Part shown: piece by piece, positions 36,812 to 46,401 of the stretch
Layout: the number at the start of each line of letters is the position of its first letter
How positions within the stretch are numbered: position 1 is the stretch's first letter
DNA from: Sedimentisphaera salicampi
GTDB lineage: Bacteria > Planctomycetota > Phycisphaerae > Sedimentisphaerales > Sedimentisphaeraceae
Direction: 5' to 3'
DNA: 64,000 nt
Assembly (NCBI RefSeq): GCF_002117005.1
Contig: NZ_CP021023.1
Span: 1,798,001 to 1,862,000 of the forward strand
The notes under the pieces: model-generated
Database searches by the model: none
Told to the model about the DNA's origin: nothing
The model's input: only the letters and a program-made list of their open reading frames with translations
Made by a program: the position numbers and the translations under genes

Positions 36812-37453
36812 CTAAGCCTCTGCGCCCTGCTTCAGGCGATATATAGTTGGCACAAGCTCTTCAGCAGTGCTGATTTCGGGGTGTTTTTTCTGAGCAAGCA
36901 TAATGAGCTCTGTAACCTCTGCCCTTTTCTCACCCCATGCGGTGAGAATCTCAAGCGCCTCAAGCTGAAACGCCTTGAAGCCTCCGGCAGATGCCCCCCC
37001 TTCTGCGGAGGGAGCCCCTTGAGAAAGGGCATAATAATCAAGCTTGCCAGAGAGCTCGGCAATTATATGCTGTGCGAGCCTTTTGCCTATCCCGGGAAGC
37101 GATATAACAATCTTTTCATCAGCGTTTTCGATAGCGCAGGCGATCGTTTCAACGGGCATAGAAAGCGATTTAAGCCCCTTCTTTATGCCCATCCCCTTAA
37201 CGCTTGTGTAAATATTGAAAAACTGCTTTTCCTTCTCGCTCATAAAGCCGATGATTCGGGGAATCATATTCCCTCCGCCGGGAGTTCCCTCGAAATACTG
37301 GCTTGTATAAAGCGTAACCTCGCTGCCTGTTTGGGCGGAAAGGTTGCTGATGCAGTATCCGGGCAGAAGCACCTGATATGCAACATCCCCCACCTCCACA
37401 AGAGCAGAGTCTTCGGTTACTTCAAGAAGATTTCCTCTAATTCTCGCTATCAA
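36812..37453 (-). CDS. ruvA: Holliday junction branch migration protein RuvA
   Basis: 213 residues. N-terminal OB domain ([33 protein letters not shown]), two helix-hairpin-helix motifs ([19 protein letters not shown] and [19 protein letters not shown]), and a C-terminal RuvB-contacting domain. RuvA tetramers bind four-way junctions and load RuvB; ruvB is not adjacent here. The start overlaps the end of rpoD by 4 nt, so it is translated from the rpoD message. Confidence 0.93.
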   Translation of the reverse strand: MIARIRGNLLEVTEDSALVEVGDVAYQVLLPGYCISNLSAQTGSEVTLYTSQYFEGTPGGGNMIPRIIGFMSEKEKQFFNIYTSVKGMGIKKGLKSLSMPVETIACAIENADEKIVISLPGIGKRLAQHIIAELSGKLDYYALSQGAPSAEGGASAGGFKAFQLEALEILTAWGEKRAEVTELIMLAQKKHPEISTAEELVPTIYRLKQGAEA

Positions 37454-39336
37454 GCCTCTTCCTCGCTGTCTTCATCATTTTCTTCTTCGTTGTCGAGGAA
37501 GCCCTGAAGCTTTCTGGAACGCACAGGGTGCTGGAGCTTGCGGATAGCCTTTGCCTCCACCTGCCTCACGCGTTCTCTTGTAACCTTGAAAATTTTGCCC
37601 ACCTCTTCGAGCGTGTAGGTGTATCCGTCGCCAATGCCGTATCTGAGCTTAACGATTTCCTTCTCCCTGTAGGTGAGGGTGTTGAGGATCTCATCAATGC
37701 GGTCTTTGAGCATTTCCTGCGTTGCAGACTGCACAGGCGAATCTGCTCGCTCGTCTTCTATGAAATCGCCGAAGTAGCTGTCTTCGCTGTCGCCAATGGG
37801 CCGGTCGAGGCTGATTGGGTGTTTGGATATCTTGAGCACCCTTCTGGCCTCGTTTATCCCGATCTTCAGCTCCTTGGCTATCTCTTCAATGGTGGGCTCG
37901 CGGCCGAGCCTCTGAAGCAGGTTCTTGCTCGCAGTTCTCAGCTTGCTCATTGTTTCGATCATATGCACGGGGATTCTGATTGTGCGAGAGTGGTCTGCGA
38001 TGGCTCTGGTTATCGCCTGCCTGATCCACCATGTAGCGTAAGTGCTGAATTTGTATCCCCTGCGGTATTCGTATTTATCCACAGCCCGCATCAGGCCGGT
38101 GTTGCCTTCCTGTATTATATCAAGGAAGCTGAGCCCCCTGTTGCGGTATTTCTTGGCGATAGATACAACGAGCCTGAGGTTTCCGCCTGAGAGATCACGC
38201 TTGGCGTTTTCGTATTCCTTGTAAACCATATCCACCGAGCGGAGCCTCTTTTCGAGCTGCTTGGGGGTTTCCTTAACAAGCTCAATCATACCCCGAAGCT
38301 CTTCGGTCATTGCCATAATATCTTCTTCGAAGTAGTCTTTGCCCGGGCCTTCAGAGATAATCCTCTCAAGGTTTTTCATCTTCTTGAGAAGGCTTCCCAG
38401 CTTCCTTCTCATCGGAAGGATCTTGCTGGTTCTCAGGCTGAGCTCTTCAAGCAGGGTGGCAATCTTTCTGCGGTTTCTCTGGATCTGCTTGTGCATTGTG
38501 AGTTTTTTGGATTTATCACCGCTGTCGAGGGCTTCAAGGAAAAGCTCGCTGTTTTTATCGAGCAGTTTTTCCACCGTTTCAAGATTCTGGGGAAGCCTCT
38601 TTTTCACTACTGAGCGAATAAGGTTCTCAGCTGTGCTCATTTTCATTGTTCTGTCGAAAGGCAGATCTCCGCTTTCCACTTTCCTGAGTATCGAGACAGC
38701 CCGCCTTGCGGCATAGTCGCTCTCGAGCACCCTTCTTCTGAAAGCCATTCTCGTGAGCTCAATCTTGCGTGCGAGGCTGATTTCCTGATCCCTTGTAAGA
38801 AGCGGAATTTCCCCCATCTGCGAGAGATACATCCGGACAGGATCTTCAATTCTCTTGGCGTCCTGTTCGAGCAGGGCTGCGCTGAAAGCATCCACCTCTT
38901 CCTGCACCTCCGGCTCAACTTCTTCCACCACATCCTCTTCAAAGCCCTCTGCACCTATCTCCACGCCTTCTCCCTCAGCGCTTGGCACATCTTCCTCGTC
39001 GAGAATCTGAACGCCCATCTCATCCAGCGTTACCAGCAAACCGTCGAGGCTGTTGGGTGAGATAGACTCATCAGGCAGCTCCTCATTCATCTCTTCATAG
39101 GTGAGGTAGCCCTTCTTTTTGCCCTTCTTTATGATCTCACGAATCTTCTCTTCAATCAGCGTCTCGTCTGGAACAAGCTTCACCGGCACTGTTTCGTGAG
39201 CGCTGTCTTCGCTTTTCTGTTTCTGCTCGGCCTGCTTGAGGATTTCGTCCGCAGCTGCACTGAGCTGTTCAGGGCTTGCATCCTGACCGAGAGACTCGTT
39301 TATATTGTCTTTTGCCTGTTTACTCTTTTTTGCCAT
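37450..39336 (-). CDS. rpoD: RNA polymerase primary sigma factor RpoD
   Basis: 628 residues, the housekeeping sigma-70. Region 1.1 is visible ([20 protein letters not shown]), then 1.2 ([20 protein letters not shown]), the non-conserved linker, region 2 ([37 protein letters not shown]), region 3, and region 4 with its helix-turn-helix ([20 protein letters not shown]). All regions are intact and the RpoD box ([10 protein letters not shown]) is present. dnaG lies 9 nt upstream and ruvA overlaps downstream: a macromolecular-synthesis operon without rpsU. Confidence 0.97.
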   Translation of the reverse strand: MAKKSKQAKDNINESLGQDASPEQLSAAADEILKQAEQKQKSEDSAHETVPVKLVPDETLIEEKIREIIKKGKKKGYLTYEEMNEELPDESISPNSLDGLLVTLDEMGVQILDEEDVPSAEGEGVEIGAEGFEEDVVEEVEPEVQEEVDAFSAALLEQDAKRIEDPVRMYLSQMGEIPLLTRDQEISLARKIELTRMAFRRRVLESDYAARRAVSILRKVESGDLPFDRTMKMSTAENLIRSVVKKRLPQNLETVEKLLDKNSELFLEALDSGDKSKKLTMHKQIQRNRRKIATLLEELSLRTSKILPMRRKLGSLLKKMKNLERIISEGPGKDYFEEDIMAMTEELRGMIELVKETPKQLEKRLRSVDMVYKEYENAKRDLSGGNLRLVVSIAKKYRNRGLSFLDIIQEGNTGLMRAVDKYEYRRGYKFSTYATWWIRQAITRAIADHSRTIRIPVHMIETMSKLRTASKNLLQRLGREPTIEEIAKELKIGINEARRVLKISKHPISLDRPIGDSEDSYFGDFIEDERADSPVQSATQEMLKDRIDEILNTLTYREKEIVKLRYGIGDGYTYTLEEVGKIFKVTRERVRQVEAKAIRKLQHPVRSRKLQGFLDNEEENDEDSEEEA

Positions 39337-39345
39337 ATGTTTCTC

Positions 39346-41142
39346 TTAAAACAACCCATTGCGAAGGTTTTTATACCTGCTGTTTTCCTGTTTACTTCTT
39401 ATATTTTCCAAATATTCTTCTAATGATTCTGAATCCTCTTGTTCGCTGCTTGTTTTATCGTAGTAGATCACTTCAGCAGCATCCTGAATCCTCTTTTCGA
39501 AATTCTGTTTCTCATTTCCCGAATCGATCATCTCGTTTACAAGCCTGATCTCTTTCTCATCAAGTCCGTCGAAAACAAGAGCGGTTTCTATCGAATCGCT
39601 TGATTCGGCAAGCGGAAAGATCTTTTCCGCCAGTTTCTTCAGCACCGGAACAGTGAAATCATCGGGCGAAATACGGTTTCTAACTTTCCCCGCTAATCTC
39701 GGACTGCATAGAAGCACCTCAAGCACTTCCCTTTCCGCTACAGAAATATAGTCTCCGCCGATTGTTATTGCTTCAACAGAGCGGTTTTTTTCGTGAAAAA
39801 ACCTTCTTGAGCTGATATTTTTGTAAATCATCTTATTTACCTGCTCCCTGCTAACACCTGAAAGCGCGCAGAGCCGGTTAACTATCAGCCCCTTTGTAAT
39901 ATCGTCAACTGAGCCGTTTTCCACTGCTTCGGAAAGAAATTTTACAAATTTTTCTACTAAAAACTTACCGTCGGAGATGCCGGAAGCCTCGAAATCGGCT
40001 TTGAGCTTCTCCCATTTCCATTTTATTCCGTCTTCTGCAGAGTTTATAAGCTCAACAAACTTATCCTTCCCTTCAGAGAGCAGAAATTCGCACGGGTCCA
40101 TTCCGCCTTCAATAATGCAGATCTCAACATCCATACTCTCACGAAGGCATACCTCCAAAGCCCTCTCTGCGGCATTTATCCCAGCCTTGTCCCCATCAAG
40201 CATTATCACAAGCTTCCGTGCATAACGCCTAAGCAGCCTCGCATGCCCTTCAGTAAAGCTGGTTCCAAGGGCAGCAGCCACATTGTCCACCCCGTACTGA
40301 TGCGCCATTACCACATCGGTATATCCTTCCACAAGCACCGAACGCCCCTCTCGAACTATTCCGTGCCGTGCCTTGTCTATCCCGTATATACTCCTGCTCT
40401 TATCAAATACAGGCGTTACAGGCGAATTTATGTATTTCGCATTCTCATCGCCGAGCGTTCTGCCGCCGAATCCAATTACATTTCCGGAGGCATCAAAGAT
40501 CGGGAACATCAGCCTGTCTCTGAACGCATCGTAAAGGCGGCCTGATTCTTCTCTCTTCTTGCAAAGACCTGCCTCAATCAGCAGTCTTTCCGAGATGCCG
40601 GCAGATAGACCGGCTTCTGTGAGATTTCTCCAGCCCTCAGGAGCGCAGCCTATAGCCCAGGCCTTTGAAGACTCTTCGCTAATCTGCCTTTCCTTCAGGT
40701 ATTCACGGGCCTTCCCGCCCATCTCGCTTCTCTCCATGACACCGCGCCAGTAGTTTAGAGCCCATCTGTTGGCCTTAAAAACAAGGCCGCTGGGAGACTC
40801 GAATACCGTTTTTTCTTCTGCCGGAGCCTTCTTTTCGCGCAGAGTAATCCCAGCGCGGTCTGCTAACCGCTTAACAGTTTCAGGAAAGCTCAGGCCTTCC
40901 CTCATCTGAATAAACGAAAAAATATCCCCGCCCGCACCGCAGGCAAAGCATTTAAACCTGCCTATCTCGGGAGTAACAGTAAGGCTGGGTTTGTGGTCAT
41001 CGTGAAACGGACACAAACCGATAAAGTTTTTACCTTTCCTGTCAAGCTTGAGGTGTTCACCTACAACATCCTCAATAGAATTGCCGGGGGCGTTTCGTAT
41101 ATCATCTATTATTTTGTTGTCGAAATAATAAGACATAATCAA
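39346..41142 (-). CDS. dnaG: DNA primase
   Basis: 598 residues (ATG at 41142, or 41136 giving MSYYFD). The CHC2 zinc finger is clear (CPFHDDHKPSLTV, FKCFACGAGGDIFSF), followed by the RNA polymerase core with TOPRIM motifs (VLVEGYTDVVMAHQYGV and KLVIMLDGDKAGINAAERAL) and a C-terminal helicase-binding part. It makes Okazaki primers. It is first gene of the dnaG-rpoD-ruvA unit. The region 41143-41406 to its right, divergent from larE, contains no further gene. Confidence 0.96.
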   Translation of the reverse strand: MIMSYYFDNKIIDDIRNAPGNSIEDVVGEHLKLDRKGKNFIGLCPFHDDHKPSLTVTPEIGRFKCFACGAGGDIFSFIQMREGLSFPETVKRLADRAGITLREKKAPAEEKTVFESPSGLVFKANRWALNYWRGVMERSEMGGKAREYLKERQISEESSKAWAIGCAPEGWRNLTEAGLSAGISERLLIEAGLCKKREESGRLYDAFRDRLMFPIFDASGNVIGFGGRTLGDENAKYINSPVTPVFDKSRSIYGIDKARHGIVREGRSVLVEGYTDVVMAHQYGVDNVAAALGTSFTEGHARLLRRYARKLVIMLDGDKAGINAAERALEVCLRESMDVEICIIEGGMDPCEFLLSEGKDKFVELINSAEDGIKWKWEKLKADFEASGISDGKFLVEKFVKFLSEAVENGSVDDITKGLIVNRLCALSGVSREQVNKMIYKNISSRRFFHEKNRSVEAITIGGDYISVAEREVLEVLLCSPRLAGKVRNRISPDDFTVPVLKKLAEKIFPLAESSDSIETALVFDGLDEKEIRLVNEMIDSGNEKQNFEKRIQDAAEVIYYDKTSSEQEDSESLEEYLENIRSKQENSRYKNLRNGLF

Positions 41143-41406
41143 AGTTCAGTAATTTTTTAAGCCCCGAGGTTTATACAAACCCAGAGCTAAAAAACAAGAT
41201 TAGCTTCATATCAACTGTTAAAGAGCAGAGGGAGCGGGACTTACCAATTGGACACTTAGTTTTTTGGTGCAAGGCCTTAATAACACCCCTCTACTATGTT
41301 AATGCCGCAAGGAAGGCAAATTTTACACAAAAATGTCTTAATGAAGCAAATAAGGCAGAAATTTTTTATTTTCAGAACATTTCATAATTTATTTCGCAGA
41401 TATGTT

Positions 41407-42246
41407 ATGTGTCTGAAAAAATATGAAAAACTTTGTGAGACTATCCGAAGGTCAGGGAAGGTTTGTGTAAGCTTTTCCGGCGGGGTGGATTCAAGCTTTC
41501 TCGCATACACCTGCCGCAAAGTGCTCGGTAAAAAAAATATGCTCTGCGTATACGTGAGAGGAGCGGCCGCTTCTGAAAAGCAAACAAGCAACGTCTCTGC
41601 AACAGCCGAAAAATACGATTTCCCTCTTGAGATAATAAATGTTAATGAACTTGAGGTGGAGCAGGTGCGAAGGGGAGACCCAAGACGCTGCTATTTCTGC
41701 AAAAAGAATATCATCAGCCTGATCAGCCGAAAAGCAGAGGAAAAGGGATTCAATATTATCGCCTGCGGCAGCAATCTCGACGACCTCTCAGACTATCGCC
41801 CGGGCAGGGATGCAGTGAAGGAAATGGGCGTGAGCGAGCCTCTCCTTGAAGCTAAGCTCACAAAAGATGAAATCCGCTCCCTTAGCCGAAAATTCGGCCT
41901 TGATACCGCCGATATGCCTTCAGAACCCTGCCTTCTCTCAAGAATCCCATACAACCGCCCTGCTGACCGGCGGATGCTCACGCAGGTGGAAGAGGCGGAA
42001 AAAGTGCTTGCCGATTTCGGATTTGATGTATGCCGAGTGCGTCATTACGGAATAACTGCAAAAATCGAAATACCTCCCGAAAAATTCGAGCAGTACAAAA
42101 AAAGTGAGCAGCATATTAAAGAAAAAATCCTCAATGCCGGCTTCTCCGAAGTCGTTTTGGATGAGAACGGATTCCGCTCAGGCTCATTAAACGATTCCCT
42201 CCGCTTCAAACACAAACAAAATCATGAAAAGATGAAAAATTCTTAG
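41407..42246 (+). CDS. larE: LarE-like ATP-dependent sulfur transferase (PP-loop)
   Basis: 279 residues from ATG at 41407, which puts MCLKKYEKLCETIRRSGKVC at the N-terminus; the frame also opens further upstream but without family-like sequence. The PP-loop SGGVDSSFLAY (about residue 24) binds ATP. A CxxC (RCYFCKKN) and the conserved PCLLSRIPY, whose Cys aligns with the sacrificial or cluster-binding Cys of LarE, are present. LarE makes the nickel-pincer cofactor; larB, larC and a lactate racemase are not in the window, so the role is by family only. Confidence 0.85.
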   Translation: MCLKKYEKLCETIRRSGKVCVSFSGGVDSSFLAYTCRKVLGKKNMLCVYVRGAAASEKQTSNVSATAEKYDFPLEIINVNELEVEQVRRGDPRRCYFCKKNIISLISRKAEEKGFNIIACGSNLDDLSDYRPGRDAVKEMGVSEPLLEAKLTKDEIRSLSRKFGLDTADMPSEPCLLSRIPYNRPADRRMLTQVEEAEKVLADFGFDVCRVRHYGITAKIEIPPEKFEQYKKSEQHIKEKILNAGFSEVVLDENGFRSGSLNDSLRFKHKQNHEKMKNS

Positions 42247-42264
42247 CTGAATTTAAAGGCTCAG

Positions 42265-42437
42265 CCACATGCCGGCATCATACCGCCGGCCGGTAAACAT
42301 ATACGGATTTCCGACAGCGCTTTCATCCAGCGGCTGGCCATTCGTTTCGGCCGCAGAGTCGATTGTTACGCCCTCTCGCATCAGCATATTGTTATAATCG
42401 TATTCTATTCCATCTGCCTCAGTCAGCCAGTAGTTAA
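42265..42437 (-). pseudogene. Rhs core scrap with internal deletion (array's left end)
   Basis: On the minus strand it reads NYWLTEADGIEYDYNN, MLMREGVTIDSAAET, then jumps straight to NGQPLDESAVGNPYMFTGRR YD and stops within a few codons. In the longest Rhs fragment (50501-52190) these two parts are about 200 codons apart, so a deletion joined them. It has no toxin tip and marks the distal end of the cassette array next to larE. Confidence 0.8.
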
Positions 42438-42454
42438 TTTATATAAAACATTCA

Positions 42455-43150
42455 TTACGGCCAAAGAACCGGAGATTCATATTTGTTACAATTCAAATAA
42501 ATACCTTCGCCAATTTCAATAATATCCTCTTTAATATAAGCATTCATAGAAGGAGATAATTTGTCATCTGTTATTACTAACGAAAATGACCCTATTGAAC
42601 GGTTACCGTAATCTAATATAGCCGCTTTTTTACCATTGAAACTATAAAGAAAGACAAAGCAAGAACTGTCTAAATCTGTAATCCATTTTGGCTTATCATT
42701 AATCACATTTATGTAATACTGAGGGCGATAAGGAGTATCTTTGATACAATCTTCTTCTTTTAGCCAGCTTCTAATTTGGACTTTATCGACTTCTGGGGAA
42801 CTTTTCATAACTCCTTGTTTGACATGGTATCCTATTGGACTGATGCCAGCATATATCAGGTTAGTCCAGATTGTTAAGAAAATCACAAACAATGTTCCGT
42901 ATAACAAACTATGTTTTCTTAGAAAAAATGCTGTGATTGACAGCAAAAATAAAATGAAAGGCACAATGCTATTATAAACATCTCCATAAAACAAAATAGG
43001 GGTTAGTAAATCCTTGTAAAACATATTTGAATCAAGGTATTTGCCAGTAAAAAAACATAAACTTACAATACAAACATTTAACACAAAAGCTAATATTAGA
43101 GGGCAAAATATTAAAACCTGCAACTGCAATTTATTATACTTTATAGCCAT
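42455..43150 (-). CDS. Candidate immunity membrane protein (231 aa)
   Basis: Four or five hydrophobic helices in the N-terminal half (about 10-115) and a soluble C-terminal domain (about 120-231). A strong GGAGG site lies 5 nt upstream, inside the coding end of the preceding toxin-tip gene, and the start (MAIKYNKL) overlaps that gene's last codons. This tight coupling is the main reason to call it immunity for the 43141-43947 tip. No family recognised. Confidence 0.6.
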   Translation of the reverse strand: MAIKYNKLQLQVLIFCPLILAFVLNVCIVSLCFFTGKYLDSNMFYKDLLTPILFYGDVYNSIVPFILFLLSITAFFLRKHSLLYGTLFVIFLTIWTNLIYAGISPIGYHVKQGVMKSSPEVDKVQIRSWLKEEDCIKDTPYRPQYYINVINDKPKWITDLDSSCFVFLYSFNGKKAAILDYGNRSIGSFSLVITDDKLSPSMNAYIKEDIIEIGEGIYLNCNKYESPVLWP

Positions 43151-43947
43151 ATTCCGCCTCCAATATAAGGTCTTGCTGGTTTGTTTTTATTAACCTTCAT
43201 CTCAATATACTTATCATGTCCTATTTTATAAAATTTTCTTTCTCCTTCAGTTGCAGGATGACCATATTTAATCCAATTCCACGCGTCAGGCATCCACAAA
43301 GGATGCCCCCATCGTGCGCCTGCCGCTCCAACTCCGAAATAGTTGATTTCCTCACCTCTATATACTTCCCTTTTTTTGCCGTCTTTTATTTCATAATATT
43401 GATTAGAGGTAGAGTAATATAAGGTATCTTCTCTATCAGTTTGAAACGGTGTTGGTTTCATATGATTATTAATATGATTTTCAATTTCTTGATTAAGTTG
43501 TTCTTGAGTGATAGGCCAAGGATTGGTGCGGCTTCCATAATCTCCTTGAGCAGGTATCTCATGGGTTTCAGGAGTCTCATTCTCTCCCCACGGATCAACG
43601 AAGTTCACAGGATTATTTCCACAGTAGGCGTAGAGGTTCATTGAGTCGATATAGCCGAGGGGGTCGCGGGAGTGGAAAACTCCGAGCTTGGGATTGTAGA
43701 ATCTGGCGCGGTAATAGTACAGGCCGGATTCGCTGTCGTACCGCCGGCCGGTAAACATATACGGATTTCCGACAGCGTTTTCATCCATCGGCTGGCCGTT
43801 CGGATCGGTTATTGAAACGCTGCCGTATGCATCATAGCTGTATCTCTCAGCGATCCCGTTCGGCTCGGTGCTGTAAACAGCAGCCGCGCTGCCCAGCTCG
43901 CCGGCGAAATAGCCATAGTAGCTGTGTTTCATCTTTATCGCACACAT
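43141..43947 (-). CDS. Truncated Rhs core with 'GEEINY' toxin-like tip
   Basis: 268 residues. Rhs core starts at YYGYFAGELG and runs through NPYMFTGRRYDSESGLYYYR, DPLGYIDSMNLYAYCGNN to the boundary FVDPWG. The tip (about 140 residues) includes YRGEEINYFGVGAAGARWGH and ATEGERKFYKIGHDKYIE and ends YIGGGIWL. The same tip family occurs at 57092-58081. Activity unknown. No secretion or YD-repeat N-terminus, so it cannot act as a full Rhs toxin by itself. Confidence 0.8.
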   Translation of the reverse strand: MCAIKMKHSYYGYFAGELGSAAAVYSTEPNGIAERYSYDAYGSVSITDPNGQPMDENAVGNPYMFTGRRYDSESGLYYYRARFYNPKLGVFHSRDPLGYIDSMNLYAYCGNNPVNFVDPWGENETPETHEIPAQGDYGSRTNPWPITQEQLNQEIENHINNHMKPTPFQTDREDTLYYSTSNQYYEIKDGKKREVYRGEEINYFGVGAAGARWGHPLWMPDAWNWIKYGHPATEGERKFYKIGHDKYIEMKVNKNKPARPYIGGGIWL

Positions 43948-43953
43948 AATCTA

Positions 43954-44241
43954 TTACCAGTAAGCCCAAAAGAATACAGAAAAAGCCAAAAAGGCAGCAA
44001 GCGTTATGTACAGAAATAACTTTATAATAACGCTTCTGTTTTTTCGGAAATGCTTTGTGCTAACTACAGAAGCCAATAAGCATAAAAACCACAACAGGAT
44101 TAGCGGAGGGCTTTCTCTATTATATTTGTTTTGAGTAAAGAATGAATATGCGATAAAAATCCCATTTACTGAACAATAAAAACTAAAAAACGGGATTAAA
44201 ATCCAAGCAAATTCTTTTAAGTTGCTTAATATACTTTTCAT
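43954..44241 (-). CDS. Small three-helix membrane protein, orphan immunity candidate
   Basis: 95 residues from ATG at 44241 (GGAGGGG upstream; a codon-earlier start at 44247 is possible). Three hydrophobic segments and a Trp-containing end (SVFFWAYW). It resembles the 94-residue protein at 47852-48136 (TTLFWLNW end, same length and topology), which follows a toxin tip. Here it follows only a tip-less Rhs scrap, so its toxin has probably been lost. Confidence 0.6.
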   Translation of the reverse strand: MKSILSNLKEFAWILIPFFSFYCSVNGIFIAYSFFTQNKYNRESPPLILLWFLCLLASVVSTKHFRKNRSVIIKLFLYITLAAFLAFSVFFWAYW

Positions 44242-44332
44242 AGCCACCCCTCCGCCAAATCTCTCATGCTTTCTGTCCAGCCTGCTCCCGCCGGCCTCAC
44301 CACATCAATCATACAAACCACATTTATCTATA
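44242..44332 (-). pseudogene. Rhs core scrap
   Basis: Reads VCMIDVVRPAGAGWTESM, RDLAEGWL and then a stop, directly before the next gene. It is a 30-codon piece of the conserved core with no tip, and its left junction (ACATTTATCTATAATAATC) is identical to that at 58085-58105. Confidence 0.8.
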
Positions 44333-44350
44333 ATAATCATTTTCAACAGT

Positions 44351-44917
44351 TTAGTTTACAGGTCCGGTCAGATAAGTTCTTTTTTGGGCAGCAAAATCAA
44401 ATCTGATGTTATCATCAATCGTTTTTTGGTTCTTAGTAACGGTAACACTTAAAATCAAATCAAGCCTATTGTTTCCATCTGAATTAAGATGCAATTTTTC
44501 TTTTGATGACAAAACTTCAAATCCGTTCAGCTTGGAGAATTCCAAATCTTGCTCTTCTAATTTTATATCTCCCTGCTTTCTTTTGATATAAATATGATTT
44601 ATTTCTGAATTAACAGCAGGATTTGCTTTATGAACCTGAATATAAAGGCCGTAAGGTCCGGCTGTCTTATTTCTATATGCAGAAGGCTGAAAGAAAGGAT
44701 AAAACAGTACGCCCTCTATCACATTGAAATCTTCTTCATCAATCTGATTTTTGGTAATGGGAAGATTGTACTCGTCCAGCTCCCTGCATATATATTTTTC
44801 CTTCCTGTGGATAATCAAAAATCCTGCTTGAAAACATAATACTACGGTTGCAGCAAGCAGAAGTCCGCTTATAAGCAGTAAAATATTTCTCTTTGACGCG
44901 CTTTTCGATTTGTCCAT
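44351..44917 (-). CDS. Membrane-anchored immunity candidate (188 aa), copy A
   Basis: One N-terminal membrane helix (ILLLISGLLLAATVVLCF) and an extracytoplasmic domain with YICRELDEYNLPITKNQIDE and VIEGVLFYPFFQPSAYR. Almost identical to 58111-58677, and a diverged relative of the 190-residue protein next to it (shared E.Y.LP....QIDE, EG...YPF). It follows a Rhs scrap, not a full tip. Confidence 0.65.
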   Translation of the reverse strand: MDKSKSASKRNILLLISGLLLAATVVLCFQAGFLIIHRKEKYICRELDEYNLPITKNQIDEEDFNVIEGVLFYPFFQPSAYRNKTAGPYGLYIQVHKANPAVNSEINHIYIKRKQGDIKLEEQDLEFSKLNGFEVLSSKEKLHLNSDGNNRLDLILSVTVTKNQKTIDDNIRFDFAAQKRTYLTGPVN

Positions 44918-44940
44918 CTTAATATCTCATAATCAAAAAA

Positions 44941-45023
44941 CAGTACCCATCCCGTTCGGATCGGCCGAATACGTTTCGGCCGCAGAGTCGATTGTTACGC
45001 CCTCTCGCATCAGCATATTGTTA
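44941..45023 (-). pseudogene. Rhs core scrap between immunity genes, copy A
   Basis: Reads NNMLMREGVTIDSAAETYSA, DPNGMGTVF and stops. It begins directly at the stop of the 190-residue immunity gene. The same scrap is found at 58701-58783. Confidence 0.8.
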
Positions 45024-45593
45024 GACAACTGACGAAGGAATGGTTTTTCTTTTCGCTGTAAAGTTATATTCAATGCTCCTTCGTGAAATATTGCCTCCCT
45101 CTTCAATAACATCAAGCTTTATTTTCAGTTTAAATTTCTTTTCGGCATTATAATCCAGATGAATCTCTTCTGTAAGGTTAAATACCTCCATCGCTGGATA
45201 TTTTTCGGAATCAAATTTTTCCATAGGGAAGTTCAATTTTCGGCTTTCTGTTTCCAAGGCACCACCAGCTACTTTTATCTTGCAGTTATTCCCTGAGGGC
45301 TTGCGGATTTGAATGAATAATTCGTAAGGCCCTCCTCGTACATTGCCGTCGAATTCATTATCATTAGTTGATAAGAACGGGTAAATGCAGCAGCCTTCTA
45401 CCATAAAAGATGCGTTTTCATCAATCTGGGTTAAATCAGGCGGAAAGCTGTACTTCTCCAATTCGCTGCAGATGTAGGTTTCTTCGTAGATTTTTGTAAA
45501 CAATCCTATTTTTGCTAGCCATCCCAAAACCGCTAAAGGTATTGCAAATATCATCAACAGGAAAATTAACAAAACAGCTTTTCTCTTTTTCAT
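45021..45593 (-). CDS. Membrane-anchored immunity candidate (190 aa), copy A
   Basis: N-terminal membrane helix (LLIFLLMIFAIPLAVLGWLA), then a soluble domain with ETYICSELEKYSFPPDLTQI and ASFMVEGCCIYPFLS. Differs from 58781-59353 at only a few positions. It lies 70 nt after the tip encoded at 45664-45990 and is therefore its likely immunity gene; AAAGGGAAC precedes the start. Confidence 0.65.
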   Translation of the reverse strand: MKKRKAVLLIFLLMIFAIPLAVLGWLAKIGLFTKIYEETYICSELEKYSFPPDLTQIDENASFMVEGCCIYPFLSTNDNEFDGNVRGGPYELFIQIRKPSGNNCKIKVAGGALETESRKLNFPMEKFDSEKYPAMEVFNLTEEIHLDYNAEKKFKLKIKLDVIEEGGNISRRSIEYNFTAKRKTIPSSVV

Positions 45594-45663
45594 TTTGTTC
45601 CCTTTAGTTCAAATTCTATTTTCAATATTGCGTCTCTTTGGTTTAATAACTAGCTGTTAAATA

Positions 45664-46310
45664 TTAGTAAGTGCCTAAGATTCTTTGATACCATTTTGTA
45701 GGATCATCTGGAGAATTGCCCCATCTAATGTATGGTAAAACATCATAATTTAAGTGGTTCATAGGTTCAGTATCAGGGAAAAAATTATAGGTCCCCATAT
45801 TCACAGGATCTGTTACAATATTTTGGCCTGTTGAGTCATAAACTACTTCACATTTGCCGCTCGGCGAAACCCATTTTTGGTTATTTTCGTTTCCCTGCCC
45901 TTGTTGATGGTAATTGTCTTTAGCTCCACTTAATTTTCTCCAGCCTAATCTTTTTGCTTCTTCTACTGTATTAGGACGCCAAGTATTCAAATTGTTGCGA
46001 TTATAATGTTCTTCCTTAGTTACTGCAGGTCTTGGTATTTGGCTTCCGCCAGGATGTATAATTTCGTAAGTCTCCCCCCATTGGATCAGCGTAGTTTACA
46101 GGATTATTTCCGCAATATGCGTAGAGGTTCATTGAGTCGATATAGCCGAGGGGGTCGCGGGAGTGGAAAACTCCGAGGGCCGGGTTGTAGTATCTGGCGC
46201 GGTAGTAGTACAGGCCGGACTCGCTGTCATACCGCCGGCCGGTAAACATATACGGATTTCCGACAGCGCTTTCGTCCAGCGGCTGGCCGTTCGGATCGGT
46301 GTTCACTTGC
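45664..46310 (-). pseudogene. Rhs core plus 'NMGTYN' tip, frameshifted at the junction
   Basis: The core part (from about 46305, DPNGQPLDESAVGNPYMF) runs to YADPMG, then shifts out of frame (GDLRNYTSW...) and stops near 46016. The tip continues in another frame (NTWRPNTVEEAKRLGWRKL, ending GNSPDDPTKWYQRILGTY at 45664), the same tip that is in frame at 59424-60389. The cause is visible: a DPMG-type core end (CCAATGGGG) is joined to a DPWG/DPGG-type tip (GGGGAGACT), leaving one base too many. The open frame extends to 46471 but the part before 46310 is not Rhs. Confidence 0.8.
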
Positions 46311-46401
46311 CACCAAGAAGATTTAAATCGTTGAGGCTTTTCAATTTCGTTATTTAAAGTAACCACATTGAGCTTTATTTTATTTTTATATTTGATATTT
46401 A

